A stretch of DNA of 64,000 bases from DATBAX01 sp963762965 (GCA_963762965.1 CAVXME010000001.1:3100001-3164000); one strand, 5' to 3'; numbered from the stretch's first letter, positions 32,461-41,774 are shown. A program made the numbers and translations. The notes: a model not told the origin generated them from the sequence alone.

Positions 32461-34032
32461 TCAGGCAAATCGAATGGAGCTGTTCTGAAGAATGGAATGT
32501 TTCCGGAACCTGGCGTCGTCATGGTCAGGATAGTCGGTGCGATAGTGGGCGCCGCGGCTCTCCTCGCGTTTCAATGCCGACCGGGCCACGAGCAGACCGG
32601 CTAGGTGCAGATTCTGGGCCTCGTGAGCTCGGCGGGTTTGAGGATTCGAGACCCGCGCGGCGATTTCGTCGAGATGCAGAATTGCCCGCTTCAATCCGAC
32701 TCCATCACGGATGATTCCCACATCCTTCCACATTAAATCCTGAATCTCGCGAATGGTTTCTTCGTGGGACTCATCGCTGGCGACACCACTGCGAACTGGC
32801 GCTGCATTCGCGACAGACGGTTGGGTAGTTTGCCGGAGTTCGTTGCGCATCGCTTGGCCGGCGCGGGCGCCGAAAACCAATCCTTCCAACAGAGAATTGC
32901 TGGCCAGGCGATTGGCTCCATGCACGCCGGTCGCGGCAGCTTCCCCTGCGGCGTAAAGGCCCGCGATGGTGGCGCGGCCGTCCAGATCAGTACGCACTCC
33001 ACCCATGGCATAGTGGGCGGCAGGACGGACGGGAATCAAGTCCACCGTGATATCGATGTTGTATTGCAGGCAGGTGGCGTAGATGCGGGGGAAGCGCGCC
33101 TTGATTTTGTCGGGATACAAATGAGTGAGATCGAGATAGGCGACAGGATCTTTGACGTGGCTAACTTCCAACTCGTGCATGATGGCGCGAGCCACGACGT
33201 CGCGCGGAGCCAGTTCACCCATGGGATGGTACTTGGGCATGAAGCGGTCGAGTTCGAGATTGCGCAAGTATGCGCCTTCGCCACGCAGGGCTTCAGAGAG
33301 CAGAAAGCGGGGAGCGTTTTTCAAATAAAGCGCTGTGGGATGAAACTGAATGAATTCCATGTCACTGACTTCTGCGCCGGCGCGAAAGGCCATGGCGACG
33401 CCGTCTCCGGTGGCGACGCCGGGATTGGTGGTGTTGCGATAGAGCTGTCCCATGCCGCCCGTAGCCAGAAGCACGGCGGGAGCCGTGAGTTGACGACGTT
33501 GGCCGTGTTCGTCGATCAGATGGATGCCATGCACGCGTCCGTTTTCCACTTGTAGATCGGTCGAGAATTCGAACTCGCGAACGGAGATATTCTTTAAGGT
33601 TTTGGCTTTGGCGTAGAGAGCGCGCAAGATTTCGCGTCCGGTGGAGTCACCGTGGGCGTGAAGAATGCGGTTACGGCTATGAGCGCCTTCGCGGCCGAAG
33701 GTCAGTTTGGTGCCCTGGCGATCAAATTCCGTACCCCATTGAATGAGTTCTTCGATGCGTTCGGGAGCTTCTTCGACGAGGACTTTGGCGGCTTCCGGAT
33801 TGCAAAGACCGTCACCGGCGTTCAGCGTGTCTTGAAGATGCAGGCTGATTTCGTCTTCATCGCTGAGAGCGGCGGCGATTCCGCCTTGGGCCCACTGGGT
33901 GTTGGAGTCGGTGACTTCGCGTTTTGCCAACACCACAACCCGGCCCGCAGACGCCAGCTCGATGGCTGCGCGCAATCCGGCTACGCCGGCTCCAATGACC
34001 AGGAAATCGGTTTCGGCTGGCACAGGCTGCAT
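32461..34032 (-). CDS. nadB: L-aspartate oxidase
   Basis: This 523-residue flavoenzyme turns L-aspartate into iminoaspartate, the first step of NAD synthesis, for condensation by NadA. The FAD site FLVIGAGVAGLRAAIE is at the N-terminus. The active-site region FGREGAHSRNRILHAHGDSTG, the block SNTQWAQGGIAAAL and the family motif AHYAMGGVRTDLDGRATI follow. The C-terminal helical domain is present. Neither nadA nor nadC is in the window. It diverges from aroB with 62 bases between the start codons. Confidence 0.95.
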   Translation of the reverse strand: MQPVPAETDFLVIGAGVAGLRAAIELASAGRVVVLAKREVTDSNTQWAQGGIAAALSDEDEISLHLQDTLNAGDGLCNPEAAKVLVEEAPERIEELIQWGTEFDRQGTKLTFGREGAHSRNRILHAHGDSTGREILRALYAKAKTLKNISVREFEFSTDLQVENGRVHGIHLIDEHGQRRQLTAPAVLLATGGMGQLYRNTTNPGVATGDGVAMAFRAGAEVSDMEFIQFHPTALYLKNAPRFLLSEALRGEGAYLRNLELDRFMPKYHPMGELAPRDVVARAIMHELEVSHVKDPVAYLDLTHLYPDKIKARFPRIYATCLQYNIDITVDLIPVRPAAHYAMGGVRTDLDGRATIAGLYAAGEAAATGVHGANRLASNSLLEGLVFGARAGQAMRNELRQTTQPSVANAAPVRSGVASDESHEETIREIQDLMWKDVGIIRDGVGLKRAILHLDEIAARVSNPQTRRAHEAQNLHLAGLLVARSALKREESRGAHYRTDYPDHDDARFRKHSILQNSSIRFA

Positions 34033-34080
34033 TTAAAAAATGGTAACACGTACCCACCGCGGCAGCGGCGATGGGTACGC

Positions 34081-34086
34081 TATGAT
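34081..34086 (+). promoter_or_regulatory. -10 box TATGAT before aroB (leaderless-type)
   Basis: TATGAT ends nine bases before the ATG at 34095. A GGAAAG lies in between but too close to the ATG for a normal ribosome site, so the transcript is likely to have almost no leader. Confidence 0.4.
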
Positions 34087-34094
34087 GGAAAGCC

Positions 34095-35210
34095 ATGACT
34101 CGTGTGACCCTCCATGTGCCACCTCGTCCGTATGACGCGGTGATTGAAAGCGGCTCGCTGGGCCGGGCCGGCGCGTATCTTCGCGAAGTGCTGCCGGTGC
34201 ACGAGCGGCTGTTCGTCATTACGGTGGCTCCGGTGCGTCGCAAGTGGGGCAAGAAATTGCTAACGGCGCTGACGGCGGCGGGGTTTAAAGCGAGCCTGGT
34301 CGAGATGAAAGATGGGGAGCGCTATAAGAGGCTTGCTACGGTGGAAGAGTTGGCGGAGAAACTCACCAAGCTTGGTGCGGATCGCAGTGCTGCCATCGTA
34401 GCTTTTGGCGGTGGAGTGGTCGGCGACGTGGCCGGGATGGTGGCGTCGGTGTATATGCGGGGCGTTCCGTTGGCACAGATTCCCACCACTCTACAGGCGC
34501 AGGTGGATGCGGCGATCGGCGGCAAAACGGGGGTCAATCTGCGGACCGGCAAGAATCTGGTGGGAACATTCCATCAGCCTCGCCTGGTTTTGATCGATCC
34601 TTCTGTTCTTTCCACGCTCCCTGATCGGGAGTTTCGCGCCGGGCTCTACGAATCGTGGAAAGCCGGAGTGATCGGACGTCCGGAATTGTTTGAGAGGCTG
34701 GAGAAAACTTCCGGCAAAGCATTGCGCCGGGACGCGGCAGCTTTGGAATGGGTAATCGCGGAATCGGTGAAATTGAAAGCCGAGGTGGTCTCGCAGGACG
34801 AACGCGAAGGCGGGCTGCGGCGCGTGTTGAACTATGGCCATACCATTGGACATGCGCTGGAGGCGGCCACCGATTACAGGCATTTCCTGCATGGCGAGGC
34901 GGTCGCGTGGGGAATGATTGCGGCGAATCATATCGCGGGGGCGTCTGGGCATCTTCCGTTCGAGGTCGCGCAGAGAATCAACGACGCGGTGTTGAAGGCA
35001 GGACCGCTGCCCAAGGTCACGTCGCAAAGCCGGAGTATTTTGCGGCTCCTGCAAACGGATAAGAAGACGAGTGCCGGGGTGGTTCACTTCGTCCTGCCGA
35101 AGGAAATTGGCCGGGTCGAAATCGCCAGGGATGTTCCAGATAACGTTGTGATTCGCGCGGTGGACGAGTTGCGGCGGCTGTCTGGTAAAGCTTTCTCGCG
35201 TAAAGGTTGA
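34095..35210 (+). CDS. aroB: 3-dehydroquinate synthase
   Basis: The 371-residue enzyme makes dehydroquinate from DAHP in the shikimate pathway, using NAD+ and a metal ion. The NAD-binding block AFGGGVVGDVAGMVASVYMRG and IPTTLQAQVDAAIGGKTGVN are typical. Metal ligands lie in the EVVSQDEREGGLRRVLNYGHTIGHALE region (Glu and His) and near FLHGEAVAWGM (His). The gene stands alone between divergent nadB and ubiE/menG, with a repeat between it and the latter. Confidence 0.95.
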   Translation: MTRVTLHVPPRPYDAVIESGSLGRAGAYLREVLPVHERLFVITVAPVRRKWGKKLLTALTAAGFKASLVEMKDGERYKRLATVEELAEKLTKLGADRSAAIVAFGGGVVGDVAGMVASVYMRGVPLAQIPTTLQAQVDAAIGGKTGVNLRTGKNLVGTFHQPRLVLIDPSVLSTLPDREFRAGLYESWKAGVIGRPELFERLEKTSGKALRRDAAALEWVIAESVKLKAEVVSQDEREGGLRRVLNYGHTIGHALEAATDYRHFLHGEAVAWGMIAANHIAGASGHLPFEVAQRINDAVLKAGPLPKVTSQSRSILRLLQTDKKTSAGVVHFVLPKEIGRVEIARDVPDNVVIRAVDELRRLSGKAFSRKG

Positions 35211-35221
35211 GCTTAGTAGAG

Positions 35222-35298
35222 TTATAGGGGTTCTTCGACTGTGTGGAAACTGTGCTTCGCGCGCTTTCCGCTTCGCTCAGGATGACAGGGGTTTCGGA
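35222..35298. repeat. CATCCTGAG-family repeat in front of ubiE/menG
   Basis: On the minus strand it reads CTGTCATCCTGAGCGAAGCG and, further on, GAAGAACCCCTAT, the same core as the copies near 138 and 9925. It fills the gap between aroB and the TTG start of ubiE/menG and must therefore hold the ribosome site and possibly the promoter of that gene (CAGGGG at 35287-35292). Confidence 0.6.
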
Positions 35299-36054
35299 TT
35301 GAATCATGTTCCTAAAACTGTTGTTGTAGGCGCTGCTCCGGACGGGCCGGGCGATCCGCAGTCGGCTGCCCGCGCGGTGCGGCAGATGTTCACTTCGATC
35401 GCGCCCCGCTACGATCTGCTGAATCACCTGCTGTCGATGAACATTGACCGCCTCTGGTGGAAGCGGACGGCGTGCAGTTTTGCTGCGATTCTGGCGAGAC
35501 CGGAGGCGCGAGTTTTGGATCTTTGCTGCGGCACCGGCGATATGGCGTTCGCATTGCGCCGCAAGGCAGGCAAGTCATCGGCTAGAATTTTGGGGGCGGA
35601 TTTTTCGCATGCGATGTTGCAGCGCGCCAACGAGAAATCCAAGGGGACCGATCTGGGTTGGGTAGAAGCCGACGCATTAAATCTGCCCTTTCCGGACGCA
35701 TATTTTGATCTGGTGACCTCGGCGTTCGGCTTCCGCAACCTCACCGACTACGATGCCGGCTTGCGCGAGATCTTGCGGGTGCTGCGTCCGGGCGGGGAGT
35801 GCGGCATTCTGGACTTCAGCGAGCCGACTGGCGTGATGGGGCCTTTGTATCGAATTTATTTCAAACACCTGCTGCCCAGGATTGGCACGATGATTTCCGG
35901 TGTCCGCGGGCCCTATGCCTACTTGCCGGCATCAGTGGAAAGGTTTCCTGCTCCGGAACAGATGATCGAGCGCATGCGCAACGCCGGCTTCCGCGAAGCT
36001 TCATGGGCACCCTATACGTTTGGGATCGCCGGATTGTATCGGGGCAAGAAGTAA
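35299..36054 (+). CDS. ubiE: Demethylmenaquinone/ubiquinone C-methyltransferase
   Basis: The 251-residue SAM-dependent enzyme carries out the last methylation in menaquinone (MenG) or the C-methylation in ubiquinone synthesis. Motifs are APRYDLLNHLLSMNIDRLWW, the SAM site VLDLCCGTGDMAFAL, and FGFRNLTDYDAGLREILRVLRPGG, all diagnostic of UbiE/MenG. Acidobacteria mostly use menaquinone, so MenG is the likelier role. The start is TTG at 35299, since the similarity requires residues near ARAVRQMFTSIAPRYD and no ATG or GTG lies upstream in frame. Confidence 0.93.
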   Translation: MNHVPKTVVVGAAPDGPGDPQSAARAVRQMFTSIAPRYDLLNHLLSMNIDRLWWKRTACSFAAILARPEARVLDLCCGTGDMAFALRRKAGKSSARILGADFSHAMLQRANEKSKGTDLGWVEADALNLPFPDAYFDLVTSAFGFRNLTDYDAGLREILRVLRPGGECGILDFSEPTGVMGPLYRIYFKHLLPRIGTMISGVRGPYAYLPASVERFPAPEQMIERMRNAGFREASWAPYTFGIAGLYRGKK

Positions 36055-36084
36055 ATTTTGCGGGATTTATTCCGCAGTGAAATG

Positions 36085-37155
36085 TTAGGCGGTTGGCTCC
36101 GGTCCTTTTGCGAAGCAATCGGCGAAAGCATCGGCGATCGTGTATTGGATCACGTCCTGGTAGTTACCGCCGAGGAACTTACGCAAGCGGTCCGTATTCA
36201 TGATGTATTCGCCGGTCATGTAAGGGGTTGCGTCCGGTGGAATGGCCGAAATGCGCAATTTCCAAAGAAGCTGCAATATTGAGCGAAACGCGCGTTTCCC
36301 AGGGACACGCACCAGCTTGGCCCTTGCCATCTCGATGCAGCGCTCATAGGTCAGTGGCTCGCCGCGACCGGCGACGTTCAATATCGTCAAACGCTGGGAT
36401 TCCGGGTCAGTTTTGCGCAAGATATGCGCGATCAGCCGGGCCACGTCATCCACGTGGACGAACTGGAGACGTTTTTCGGGATAGAGCTTTCCGAAAGGCA
36501 GCATGCAGGGAAGGCGTCTCCCTTTGCTCCGCATTTTTTCCGCACGTTGGCTGCGGCCGTTCGGCGTGCCGCGGAACGCTCCCAAAATATAATTCTCCAC
36601 GCTGGCCCCAGCGAAAATGTGGGGCCGCAGCAGGTAGACGCTGCATCCACGAAGAGCGGGGGCGCGCTGCTGCACGACCTTGTCAGCTTCCATTTTGTGG
36701 ATCGCGTAGGGAAGGGTGTGTCCTGCCAGCGGGAAGTCTTCCGTAACAGGTTCCGGCAGATCGGAACCGTAGGCGGCAACGCTGCTGAGGACGATGAATT
36801 TTTGCACGATGGAGTCCTCGCGGTTGGCCTCGGTCACTGCCTCCATGACGCGTGCGGTGCCGGCCACATTCACCTGCCACATGGCGTCGAGATCGAGAAT
36901 TCCGGTGCGCACCGGATCAATCACGAATGCCAAGTGAATGACCGCGACCGGCCGCGATTCCCGCAGCAGCAAGTACAGCTCCCGGCACGATTCTTCTTTG
37001 CCCAGATCCATGGAAATAAACTGAGCTAGACGATCAGTCTCCGGAGGTTTCAGGTCGATGCCAATGACCTGGAATCCCGCCAGGTGGGGCAGCAAACGTA
37101 GTCCGAGATTCCCGGAGATCCCGGTGACAACGATCGTGGGTCTTGCTTCCTCCAT
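36085..37155 (-). CDS. NAD-dependent epimerase/dehydratase (extended SDR)
   Basis: The 356-residue protein has the Rossmann start VVTGISGNLGLRLLPHL, a DLxxP-like stretch (IDLKPPETDR), HLAFVIDPVRTG, and an SSVAAYG segment with YAIHKMEAD, the YxxxK catalytic pair. It probably acts on a nucleotide sugar or similar substrate. Its ATG shares a base with the TAA of the SurA-like gene (TAATG), so the two are translationally coupled. I cannot assign the substrate. Confidence 0.85.
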   Translation of the reverse strand: MEEARPTIVVTGISGNLGLRLLPHLAGFQVIGIDLKPPETDRLAQFISMDLGKEESCRELYLLLRESRPVAVIHLAFVIDPVRTGILDLDAMWQVNVAGTARVMEAVTEANREDSIVQKFIVLSSVAAYGSDLPEPVTEDFPLAGHTLPYAIHKMEADKVVQQRAPALRGCSVYLLRPHIFAGASVENYILGAFRGTPNGRSQRAEKMRSKGRRLPCMLPFGKLYPEKRLQFVHVDDVARLIAHILRKTDPESQRLTILNVAGRGEPLTYERCIEMARAKLVRVPGKRAFRSILQLLWKLRISAIPPDATPYMTGEYIMNTDRLRKFLGGNYQDVIQYTIADAFADCFAKGPEPTA

Positions 37156-38216
37156 TACTTTGGTCCGAGCGTCGGGGGCTTGGGGCCTGGGCGAGGTGGA
37201 AGCGACGGCATGCCCTGCGGCCCGGACGGGGTCGCAGGACCGAAGTACTCATCGTTGAGCTGGGGAGTACCAGAGTTCTGTAGGGCCTGCATGGCGTCTT
37301 TGACCTGCTCGGTTTTCAACGAGCCCAAAATTTCCTCGTGCACCTGAGTGAGCGGGATGGTGTCTTTGTCCACGACCTTGTACACAAAGTATCCACTCAT
37401 GTCAGCGATCACGGGTGAGACTTCGCCGGGCTTGAGATCAAAAACCGAAGCTTGGGCGGGAGGCAGACTATTGCGCCGGGCTTTGTTCAATTTCTGAGCA
37501 GGCGGCGCGCTCTTGAGCCCTGCAAACGAGTAGGCCTCGGCCTGCAACTTGGCAAAATCCTCGCCGGCAACGGCACGCGCCTGGAGCGCGTCAGCCTCTT
37601 TTTTCATGACGGCGTTGGCATCTTCCAGCCGTTTTGCACTTTCGGCATCGGTCAGTTTTTCTTTGGGTGGGTCCAGTTGTTTGTTGTGGGGAATGAAGAG
37701 CCGCTCAAAAGTTGCTTCCTGATAAGAGGCGAGGTTCTTGTTGTAATAATCTTCGATACCTTTATCAGAAACTTCGGAGGCTTTTTGCTGCACCGCCTGG
37801 CTGACCAGGCTGGCGGCGACCGTGAGCCGCTGAAGGTTGACAAGTTGCTCATACTTGGGACCCTTGTCCAAGCCCATTTCGTGCGCTTTGCTGGACATCA
37901 CCAGCACGCTGGCATAGCGACTGGCGAGCTGCCTGCGAGCGGCCGGCGGCATGTTCGGCCCGAGGGCATTGATAATTTCGTCGAATTCCGCACGTGTGAT
38001 CACGGTTTTGCAGTCTGAGGTCTTGTCGGTCGCGGAATGATCACATAGTCCTGCGATAGTGATCACCGCCGCGTCGGGGGGAAGGCTCGAGGCTTCGGTC
38101 GCTTTTGCGTCAGCTGCGGCGACCGGTTTCTGCGGCGGCGCCGCGGGCGCGGGACTTGCTGCCTGTCCCCAGGCCAAGCTACCAAGAAGCATACTTAGGA
38201 ACACACGTTGAAACAT
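37155..38216 (-). CDS. Periplasmic SurA/PpiC-like peptidyl-prolyl isomerase
   Basis: The 353-residue product has a signal peptide (FQRVFLSMLLGSLAWG). An N-terminal chaperone region follows (residues about 50-170, with ITRAEFDEIINALGPNMPPA), then a parvulin-type segment (ATFERLFIPHNKQLDPP; AGEDFAKLQAEAYS; LKPGEVSPVIADMSGYFVYKV). This is the layout of SurA-family chaperones for outer-membrane proteins, with a single isomerase domain. The proline-rich C-terminus is disordered. It is coupled to the downstream epimerase gene by a TAATG overlap. Confidence 0.82.
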   Translation of the reverse strand: MFQRVFLSMLLGSLAWGQAASPAPAAPPQKPVAAADAKATEASSLPPDAAVITIAGLCDHSATDKTSDCKTVITRAEFDEIINALGPNMPPAARRQLASRYASVLVMSSKAHEMGLDKGPKYEQLVNLQRLTVAASLVSQAVQQKASEVSDKGIEDYYNKNLASYQEATFERLFIPHNKQLDPPKEKLTDAESAKRLEDANAVMKKEADALQARAVAGEDFAKLQAEAYSFAGLKSAPPAQKLNKARRNSLPPAQASVFDLKPGEVSPVIADMSGYFVYKVVDKDTIPLTQVHEEILGSLKTEQVKDAMQALQNSGTPQLNDEYFGPATPSGPQGMPSLPPRPGPKPPTLGPK

Positions 38217-38327
38217 ACTTGATGATTCCTCCAGATAAAGTCAAAGTGACAGGGAAAATCCTAGCACACAGTCTGGCTGTAGACCGGGACAGATGTGTTT
38301 CTGACGAACTAGAGAAGAGATGCCGCT

Positions 38328-38355
38328 TGGCGGAACTCCGGCGGACGGCGATAAT
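38328..38355 (+). promoter_or_regulatory. Promoter of the CDF transporter gene (leaderless)
   Basis: TTGGCG (38328-38333) and GATAAT (38350-38355) are 16 bases apart. The predicted start point coincides with the ATG at 38362. This argues for that ATG rather than the one at 38320, which lies upstream of the promoter. Confidence 0.5.
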
Positions 38356-38361
38356 GCAATC

Positions 38362-39807
38362 ATGTCCGTAGCCCCGGCGGCCTATAGCTCGAATTCCATG
38401 CGCGCAGAGAAGCGTGCGGTGGCGTGGAATTCGGTGATGGCGGCGCTGGCCATTACCACGCTCAAAATTGTCGTCGGATATACCACGCGGAGTTTGGGAT
38501 TACGCTCGGAAGCAGCCCACTCCGGACTCGATCTGATTGCTGCGATTGTCACTTTGCTTTCGATCCGCGTTTCCGACAAGCCGGCGGATGCCGACCATCA
38601 GTACGGGCATGGCAAGGTGGAAAACTTTTCTGCATTTATTGAAACCGGTTTGCTGCTCCTGACCTGTGTCTGGATCGTCTACGAAGCGGTCAAGCGGCTA
38701 TTTTTCCATCACGTGGAGATCGAGCCCAGCGCGGCGGCATTTCTGGTGATCTTTGTTTCCATGGCGGTCGACTGGTGGCGTTCGAGGGCCCTGGGAAAGA
38801 TCGCCAAGAAGTATGACAGTCAAGCGCTGGAGGCCGATGCTCTGCATTTTTCCACGGACATTTGGTCCAGCGGCGTAGTGGTGCTTGGTTTGACGCTGGT
38901 GCTGGTCGGACGTTCTTCACTGGGGCAAGCCTACGGAATTGGCTGGTTGCGCGATGCTGATCCGGTGGCCGCACTCTTCGTGGCCGGAGTGGTGGTGTAT
39001 GTAAGTTCACGGCTGGCCTTCAAAACGGTTGATGCGCTTCTCGATGCGGCTCCCGCCGGGGTGCGGAACAAAATTGTGGCCGCGGTCCGGAATGTGGATG
39101 GACTGCTCGAAGTGGACCGGGTGCGGATCCGCCGCGCCGGGAACCGTTATTTTGCCGATCTCTCGGTCGGGCTGGCCCGTAATGTCACGTTCCAGCGCTC
39201 CGAACAACTGGCGGACGCTGTCACCGAGGCCGTCCAGCATGTGCTGCCTAATGCCGATGTCGTGGTTCATTCCGTGCCGCGTGCATCTTTCAGCGAAAAT
39301 ATTTTCGACCGCGTGCGGGCGGTTGCCACACGCCATAATTTCAACGTGCATGATGTCAGTGTGCAGGACTTGCAGGGGCGCCTGCATGTGGAGCAGCATC
39401 TGGAGCTCGATGAGCGTCTGAGCCTGAAGGAGGCGCACGACCACGTAAGCCTGCTTGAATCTGAAATACGGCATGACGTACCGGAGATTTCTTCGATTCT
39501 CACGCACATTGAAAGTGAGCCGTCGACCATCGAGACTGGTGACGAGATCGTTCGCGACGCCAAATTGGAGAAGGATTTAAAAGCGGTCGCGGCGGAATTT
39601 CCGGAAATCCTCGATATCCATGACATCGAAATCAAGCGGGTCCGGGACCGGCTTTACGTTTCCTGTCACTGCACTTTCGGAGACGAGCTGCCACTTTCGC
39701 GGGTCCACGATGTTCAGACCGAACTTGAGATTCGTATCAAGCAAACCGCGCCAGAACTGTTCAGAGTGTTGATTCATCCTGAACCTCGGACGGACAATAA
39801 GAGGTGA
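38362..39807 (+). CDS. Cation diffusion facilitator with three C-terminal domains
   Basis: The 481-residue protein has the CDF membrane part of six helices (residues about 25-210). Metal-site motifs are EAAHSGLDL in helix 2 and DALHFSTD in helix 5, with the conserved DHQYGHGKVENF loop. CDF proteins usually end with one ferredoxin-like cytosolic domain of about 80 residues. Here three such units seem to follow: about 235-315 (VDGLLEVDRVRIRRAGNRYF), 322-400 (FNVHDVSVQDLQGRLHVEQH) and 415-481 (ILDIHDIEIKRVRDRLYVSCH). Each has the same strand-helix order. It should export Zn2+, Mn2+ or Fe2+ in exchange for protons. The stop overlaps the OsmC start. Confidence 0.87.
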   Translation: MSVAPAAYSSNSMRAEKRAVAWNSVMAALAITTLKIVVGYTTRSLGLRSEAAHSGLDLIAAIVTLLSIRVSDKPADADHQYGHGKVENFSAFIETGLLLLTCVWIVYEAVKRLFFHHVEIEPSAAAFLVIFVSMAVDWWRSRALGKIAKKYDSQALEADALHFSTDIWSSGVVVLGLTLVLVGRSSLGQAYGIGWLRDADPVAALFVAGVVVYVSSRLAFKTVDALLDAAPAGVRNKIVAAVRNVDGLLEVDRVRIRRAGNRYFADLSVGLARNVTFQRSEQLADAVTEAVQHVLPNADVVVHSVPRASFSENIFDRVRAVATRHNFNVHDVSVQDLQGRLHVEQHLELDERLSLKEAHDHVSLLESEIRHDVPEISSILTHIESEPSTIETGDEIVRDAKLEKDLKAVAAEFPEILDIHDIEIKRVRDRLYVSCHCTFGDELPLSRVHDVQTELEIRIKQTAPELFRVLIHPEPRTDNKR

Positions 39808-40208
39808 ATGTGATCACCGCGCGTGCCACCTGGAAAGAGAAGCAACGCTTTGACGCCATCGCCGCCTCAGGCCACGCCATTGTGGTGGATGGCGACAGTC
39901 AAGCTGGCAACAGTCCCGTGGAACTGGTCCTGATCGGCTTGTGCGGATGCACGGGATACGATGTGGTCAGCATTCTGACCAAGAAGAGAGAGCCTTTCAC
40001 GAGCGTGGAAGTGTCGGCACGGGCGGAACGCGCTGCGAAACCGCCCACTGTTTTCACCGAAATCCGGCTGACCTACAAAGTGGGCGGCAAAGTTTCGCAC
40101 AAGGCTGTCGAAGATGCGGTGCGCCTCTCCAAAGAAAAGTACTGCTCGGTCTCAGCCATGCTGCAAAAGACCGCGAAGATCACTTACGAGATTGAATACA
40201 CAGGCTAG
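39804..40208 (+). CDS. OsmC/Ohr-family protein
   Basis: The 134-residue protein has the OsmC fold and its two redox cysteines, one in LIGLCGCTGYDVVSIL and one in EKYCSVSAML. Such proteins are thiol peroxidases for organic hydroperoxides or related small proteins of unknown substrate. The start GTG at 39804 overlaps the CDF stop by four bases (GTGA), so the two genes are co-translated. Confidence 0.88.
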   Translation: MNVITARATWKEKQRFDAIAASGHAIVVDGDSQAGNSPVELVLIGLCGCTGYDVVSILTKKREPFTSVEVSARAERAAKPPTVFTEIRLTYKVGGKVSHKAVEDAVRLSKEKYCSVSAMLQKTAKITYEIEYTG

Positions 40209-40230
40209 ACTTTTCGCCTACATATCTAAG

Positions 40231-41184
40231 TTGCCAAATCAAGCGCATCCCGTCCGTGGATATCTCTACATCGGCACCGCCGCATTGTTTTGGGGGATAT
40301 CGGCAACGCTCGGCCGGGCTGCATTTACGGGACGCCTGCATCCGGGTGGGCAGACGCTCGGCCCCATCGATCCATTGATTCTGGCTCAGACCCGCACCAC
40401 GTTTTCATTTGTTGCGCTTTCTCTTGTCCTGGTTCCGTTCCGGGGCTGGAAGAAATTGCGTTTACCCGCCCCCGACTACGTACGACTGCTGGTACTGGGA
40501 GTGTTGGGAGTGGCGGCGTCTAACTATTTTTATTATCTGGCCATCCAGAAAACCAACGTGGCGACCGCCATCATTATTCAATACACGGCGCCAGTGTGGG
40601 TCCTGCTGTACATGGTGTTGCGCGGCAGGCAGAAACCAACCCTACAGCGACTGACGGGAGTGGCTTTGGCGATCAGCGGAATCGCCATGGTCATTGGAAT
40701 ATTTGGAACTGGAGGCCTGCGATTGAACGTGATTGGAGTCGGGGCAGCTCTGGTGGCGGCGTTTTCGTTTTCTTTCTACAACGTTGGCGGGCATGAAATC
40801 CTGGCGCGATACGATCGCTGGACGGTATTGCTGTACACGACGTGTGCGGCGGCTCTGTTTTGGATTTTGATCAATCCGCCCGGGAAAATTATGGCCGCAC
40901 ATTATTCGGGCCCCCAATGGGGCTTTCTCTTTGTGTTTTCAATGCTCTCCGTACTCGCTCCCTTTTCGTTCTACTTCGCAGGTCTGCAACATCTGGAACC
41001 GACGCGGGCAATCATCGTCAGTTGTCTGGAGCCGGTGTTTTCGATTGTGATCGCCGCCATCGTTCTGGGGGAAGTGCTTCGTCCGTTGCAGACTGTTGGA
41101 ATTCTGATGGTGCTAGCGGCCATTCTGGTGGTGCAGATGCCGGATCGGGGATCGGACCAACCAATCACGCTGGAACCGGAGTGA
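40231..41184 (+). CDS. EamA/DMT-family transporter
   Basis: About 317 residues with ten membrane helices and two EamA repeats: the first from GYLYIGTAALFWGISATLGRAAF, the second from VIGVGAALVAAFSFSFYNVGGHE. AIQKTNVATAIIIQYTAPVW and LEPTRAIIVSCLEPVFSIVIAA are the paired family motifs. It likely exports amino acids or other small metabolites. The start is not certain; I use TTG at 40231, soon after the OsmC stop. The frame itself runs back into the OsmC gene. Confidence 0.85.
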   Translation: MPNQAHPVRGYLYIGTAALFWGISATLGRAAFTGRLHPGGQTLGPIDPLILAQTRTTFSFVALSLVLVPFRGWKKLRLPAPDYVRLLVLGVLGVAASNYFYYLAIQKTNVATAIIIQYTAPVWVLLYMVLRGRQKPTLQRLTGVALAISGIAMVIGIFGTGGLRLNVIGVGAALVAAFSFSFYNVGGHEILARYDRWTVLLYTTCAAALFWILINPPGKIMAAHYSGPQWGFLFVFSMLSVLAPFSFYFAGLQHLEPTRAIIVSCLEPVFSIVIAAIVLGEVLRPLQTVGILMVLAAILVVQMPDRGSDQPITLEPE

Positions 41185-41311
41185 GTTACTAAAGATGTTC
41201 CGTTTTGACAAACAGTTTACTTTTGGGCGTCGTTTTCGCTAGTTCACCTTGCGATTCTTTGTTAGCTTGAAGTTACGATCAATCGCTCTCAAGCAGAGGT
41301 AGGGTTTGCTT

Positions 41312-41758
41312 ATGAAACTCTCTCGCCTGTCCCTTCTATTTGTCTTCCTGGTGTCTTTTCTGACTCCTTGCTTCGCTCACCACCTGGCAGTGGTGGTGGA
41401 TAAAGACAATCACATTGAAAACATAACCTCCGTCCACCTGGCGAAGATCATTCGCGCGGATGTAAAGAAATGGCCAGATGGGAAAGATATTCTGATCGTA
41501 CTCCGGAAAGACTTAACCGGAGAAACGCTTACTCTGCAACGGCTGACTAAAATGTCGGCGAGTGAATTGCAGGCCCACTTTGCCGCGCACAGCGGCACGA
41601 TTACCTTGGTGGACTCCGATGCCGAGGTGCTGAAACTTGTTGGATCCATGCCCGGCGCCATGGGGTTTGTTGAGGTCCGAGGAATCAACGACCAGGTCAA
41701 TGTGGTGAAAGTGGATGGAAAGCTGCCCATGGAATCCGGCTACTTGCCACATCAGTGA
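41312..41758 (+). CDS. Small exported PstS-like phosphate-binding-fold protein
   Basis: The 148-residue product has a signal peptide (RLSLLFVFLVSFLTPCFA). It resembles one lobe of PstS-like binding proteins: ITSVHLAKIIRADVKKWPDGKDILIVLR then GSMPGAMGFVEVRGIND. Short relatives of this kind are found singly in many bacteria with no transporter. It is too small to be a complete two-lobe binding protein. The ATG at 41312 has AGGTAGGG upstream. Confidence 0.7.
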   Translation: MKLSRLSLLFVFLVSFLTPCFAHHLAVVVDKDNHIENITSVHLAKIIRADVKKWPDGKDILIVLRKDLTGETLTLQRLTKMSASELQAHFAAHSGTITLVDSDAEVLKLVGSMPGAMGFVEVRGINDQVNVVKVDGKLPMESGYLPHQ

Positions 41759-41774
41759 ACGCGCACGAACGTGT

